From: Chitinophaga pinensis
GTDB lineage: Bacteria; Bacteroidota; Bacteroidia; NS11-12g; UBA955
Direction: 5' to 3'
Assembly: GCA_945877575.1 (NCBI GenBank)
Contig: CAMDUE010000007.1
Span: forward strand, 62,001 to 126,000
Length of the DNA: 64,000 nucleotides
Shown: in pieces, positions 61,766-64,000 of the stretch
Numbering within the stretch: position 1 is the first letter of the stretch
How the letters are laid out: every line of letters starts with the position of its first letter
Program-made: the position numbers and the translations under genes
The notes under the pieces: model-generated
What the model was told of the DNA's origin: nothing
The model's database searches: none
What the model saw: the letters and a program-made list of their open reading frames with translations, nothing else

Positions 61766-62332
61766 TCAATTCAATCTCTTGTTCAAAATTCCTAGTACAA
61801 AAGCATGTAGTTGTCTGGGGCCAAATTTTCTCCATTCAAGATCATCTAAATCGCCCCCAAAATTGAGGTAATAATCGATTCCGTTTGATCTAAATTCATG
61901 GAGTACGTGTACTCTAAAATTGAGCAAGGCAATCCAACCGTCTTCGCAATCTTGGAACCATTCCTCGTAGTAACTGTCATCGGAGGCATGAAAATTCATG
62001 ACGTTTTCGCCAATAAGAATGAATTGATTGATGCCTTCTTGGTTCAATATTTCAATGACTTCGCGCTTGAACATCATGATGTCATTGTACAGAGCATCGT
62101 TCCATTCACCAATGAATTCAATGATGGCAAAACCGTCTTGGTAATCGGCAAACAGAATTTTTAGGTAGAGGGTTTGAGAGCCAAAATCATCCCATTGCGG
62201 GTGAATGAGGTGGTTGTACACGGCATTTTCGTAATAAAATTCACTGTATTCGCGTCCATAAAATGGAGAACGCGGATCTTCGGCAGCGCTGTATTGGCTG
62301 ATCCAGGTGAAATGCGGTTCTAGGCTGTGCAC
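61766..62332 (-). CDS. Conserved hypothetical acidic protein
   Basis: 188 aa from GTG 62332. Acidic and aromatic-rich (REYSEFYYENAVYNHLIHPQ; SDDSYYEEWFQDCEDGWIALL), no signal peptide or membrane segment, no motif I recognise. The longer frame to 62416 has an ill-fitting N terminus and would overlap the divergent flippase start, whereas GTG 62332 lies 4 nt after a perfect TAnnTTTG box. Confidence 0.65.
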   Translation of the reverse strand: MHSLEPHFTWISQYSAAEDPRSPFYGREYSEFYYENAVYNHLIHPQWDDFGSQTLYLKILFADYQDGFAIIEFIGEWNDALYNDIMMFKREVIEILNQEGINQFILIGENVMNFHASDDSYYEEWFQDCEDGWIALLNFRVHVLHEFRSNGIDYYLNFGGDLDDLEWRKFGPRQLHAFVLGILNKRLN

Positions 62333-62336
62333 TTTG

Positions 62337-62344
62337 CAAAGATA
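62337..62344 (-). promoter_or_regulatory. TAnnTTTG box before the GTG of the hypothetical gene
   Basis: TATCTTTG on the minus strand, 4 nt before GTG 62332. Confidence 0.55.
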
Positions 62345-62372
62345 TCTTGAAAATCCATACCTTCGCGGCACT

Positions 62373-63833
62373 GTGCCTCGTTCATTTGTCAAAAATTTGT
62401 TGTGGTTGCAAGCCATAAATTGGTTGGTAAAACCCTTGTGGATTTTATGGATTGAGCGAACCGTTCAAGTGCAATTGGGCAACGAATGGTATGGTAATTA
62501 CTTTGTGCATTTCAATACCGGACTGTTATTTGCAGTGCTTTTAGACGCCGGTTTGAACTCATATATTGCCCGAGAAGTAGCGGCTTCGGGAAGAATGAAG
62601 CACCCCCAAAGAATGTTGGTTTTCAGGCTGATTTTGGGTGCAATTTACATTCTGTTAATAGGGATATTTTCATGGAAACAGAATTTAGATTGGAGGATAT
62701 TGGGATTTGTAGTCTTGAATCAGATTCTGGCATCGTTGGTATTGATTCAACGGTCTGTTTTGCAAGGTAGGCACTTGTTTGTTTCGGACGGATTTTTGAG
62801 CGTGGCTGACCGGTTTGTTGCCATACTGGTGAGTGCTTGGTTTTTGTTCGGATCGGCCGGTAGTTTTAATGGGTTGAACGGAATAGTCGTATTCTTGACA
62901 GCTCAAACGGCTGGGTATGCTTTTGCCCTATTGACGGGTGTTTATTTCCTCAAGTTCAAGAAAAATGTAAGTGTTTTGGCTAATGAAGCTGTAGATGAAA
63001 CCTCTTGGATGGATTGGTTTTCTGAGGTGAAGTGGTATGTAATGATGGCCTTGTTTATGAGTGTATTTACTCGAATTGATGCATTGATGATTCGAAATTA
63101 TTCGAGCGATAATGGATTGGTTCAAGCGGGTTTGTATGCTCAAGGGTATAGATTATTGGATGCAGCATTGATTTTTTCTACTTTGTTAAGTACCCAATTA
63201 TTGCCTTTGTTCAGCCAGAAATTGTCTAGGAAAGAGAATGCAGGAACGCTTGTTTGGGGTAGTTTTAGGTTGGTTTTGTGGGTGGGATTGTCTGCCTCTG
63301 TGGTGGCATTCACCTATGGAGATTGGATTTTGAAATTGTTGTATAAAGAAGATACTCGTGAGGTGAGTTATTGGATATTTTCATTCCTGATGACATCATT
63401 TATACCTATGGCGGCCATCCATGTTTTTGGAACTTTTGTGACTGCCATGGGAAAATTGAATTGGTTGACAGGGGCTGCTTTGCTTGGCATGGCGGTGAAT
63501 GCTTCTTTCAACTTTTGGTTGGTACCTAAATTGGGTGCAGCGGGTGCTGCTTTGGTTTGCTTGTTAACACAGAGTGTTTTTGTGGCTTTGTGTTTCCGAT
63601 TGGCTTTAAAGTCAGATTATTTTGGCTGGAGACGGGCGTTTACAGTTAAAACATTGGTGGTTTTTTCTGGATTTATTTTGTTCGTGTCGAAATTTTTACA
63701 AAAGCGTTCTGTAGATATCACTGTGTTAAATGATGCTGCAGATTTGGGCGGTGATGTCTGGATGGTGCTGACTTTTGTGGTGTTGATGGGAATAACCTTG
63801 TTTTGGGAGGAAATCAAAAAGAGAATTATCTAA
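62373..63833 (+). CDS. Polysaccharide flippase (Wzx/MATE-like)
   Basis: 486 aa from GTG 62373, about 12-14 hydrophobic segments, polysaccharide_synt family pattern: FNTGLLFAVLLDAGLNSYIAREVAASG and YAQGYRLLDAALIFSTLLSTQLLPLFSQKL. Moves lipid-linked glycans across the inner membrane. The frame is open to 62307, but GTG 62373 lies 7 nt after TACCTTCG, one mismatch from the promoter box. Divergent from the hypothetical gene with 40 bp between starts. Confidence 0.8.
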   Translation: MPRSFVKNLLWLQAINWLVKPLWILWIERTVQVQLGNEWYGNYFVHFNTGLLFAVLLDAGLNSYIAREVAASGRMKHPQRMLVFRLILGAIYILLIGIFSWKQNLDWRILGFVVLNQILASLVLIQRSVLQGRHLFVSDGFLSVADRFVAILVSAWFLFGSAGSFNGLNGIVVFLTAQTAGYAFALLTGVYFLKFKKNVSVLANEAVDETSWMDWFSEVKWYVMMALFMSVFTRIDALMIRNYSSDNGLVQAGLYAQGYRLLDAALIFSTLLSTQLLPLFSQKLSRKENAGTLVWGSFRLVLWVGLSASVVAFTYGDWILKLLYKEDTREVSYWIFSFLMTSFIPMAAIHVFGTFVTAMGKLNWLTGAALLGMAVNASFNFWLVPKLGAAGAALVCLLTQSVFVALCFRLALKSDYFGWRRAFTVKTLVVFSGFILFVSKFLQKRSVDITVLNDAADLGGDVWMVLTFVVLMGITLFWEEIKKRII

Positions 63834-64000
63834 AACTCTATTTTATTGTAGTAATTGACCTTCCTCTTTGACTTGTCATCGGTGTTTTTGATGACTTGAT
63901 AACCGCTGTTCAAGAAGTAATTGTCGTACCAATAATCGGTTGTTCCTGTAGATCTGCGTACTTCGTCTTCAGAATTTAACGTGACATCGTTATTGATGGT
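63830..64000 (-). CDS. C-terminal end of an unidentified protein (5' end outside window)
   Basis: On the minus strand the last 56 codons are open and end in TAG at 63830-63832, with the segment TTDYWYDNYFLNSGYQVIKN and a lysine-rich tail. The stop overlaps the flippase stop by 4 bp, the same arrangement as at other convergent pairs in the window, and base use looks coding. No family recognised. Confidence 0.55.
   Translation of the reverse strand, partial: TINNDVTLNSEDEVRRSTGTTDYWYDNYFLNSGYQVIKNTDDKSKRKVNYYNKIEF

Overview
The window is chromosomal DNA from a member of the Bacteroidota, most likely a Flavobacteriales-like lineage. This rests on several signs. There is a MurF-Alr fusion, a Por/type IX secretion C-terminal sorting domain with CHU-type Ig modules, a DUF5686 carboxypeptidase-regulatory-like protein, an OstA-like protein, a Bacteroidota-style MurF/Alr and MetK, and the phylum-specific promoter element TAnnTTTG in front of at least 21 genes. 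The DNA is AT-rich and very compact: genes touch or overlap, and I saw no rRNA, tRNA, IS element, phage or CRISPR array. I cannot name the species.

Layout. 1-5.3 kb (+): 3' half of a sugar aminotransferase, then folA, nadK, a secreted endonuclease/exonuclease/phosphatase-like protein and a secreted GH13 glucanase, the last three joined by start/stop overlaps. 5.3-20.3 kb: a four-fold OmpA-domain protein, a metallophosphoesterase, htpG, recX, two related secreted proteins, an ACMSD-like decarboxylase, an amino-acid permease, an acyltransferase, and a lipoprotein amylase with its MFS sugar transporter. 20.3-30.5 kb: a mutL/rhomboid/rhomboid/EEP operon, prmA, a lipoprotein, an SRAP (HMCES-type) DNA-protein crosslink protein, a lysine-forming saccharopine-dehydrogenase-like enzyme and ndk.

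30.5-37.3 kb (+): LOG-family protein, deoxyhypusine-synthase-like enzyme, group III truncated hemoglobin, KdsC-like phosphatase and CBS protein, then Wzz-like, O-antigen-ligase-like and ABC-permease genes. 37.3-47.9 kb: a large type IX-secreted adhesin-like protein, fabI, pdxH, ffh, metK, glmS and a PQQ sugar dehydrogenase. Around pdxH lie four blocks of G-run heptanucleotide repeats. 48.0-48.6 kb is a decayed antitoxin/toxin islet. 48.6-64 kb: a methyltransferase, envelope genes (DUF5686, OstA-like), tilS, a nucleotidyltransferase, murF-alr, DUF3108, selD, pdhB, a conserved hypothetical, a flippase, and the tail of one more gene at the right edge.

Most genes are housekeeping or envelope biogenesis. 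The strongest unusual signals are: (i) heptameric GGGN4-type repeat blocks bracketing pdxH, able in principle to fold as G-quadruplexes and partly in inverted orientation; (ii) TAnnTTTG boxes placed 4-10 nt before the start codon in at least 16 genes, which predicts leaderless or near-leaderless mRNAs and explains several false TTG starts; (iii) a MutL whose C-terminal endonuclease motifs are eroded; (iv) a four-domain OmpA protein with a cysteine-bearing insert repeated in each domain; and (v) the collapsed TA islet.
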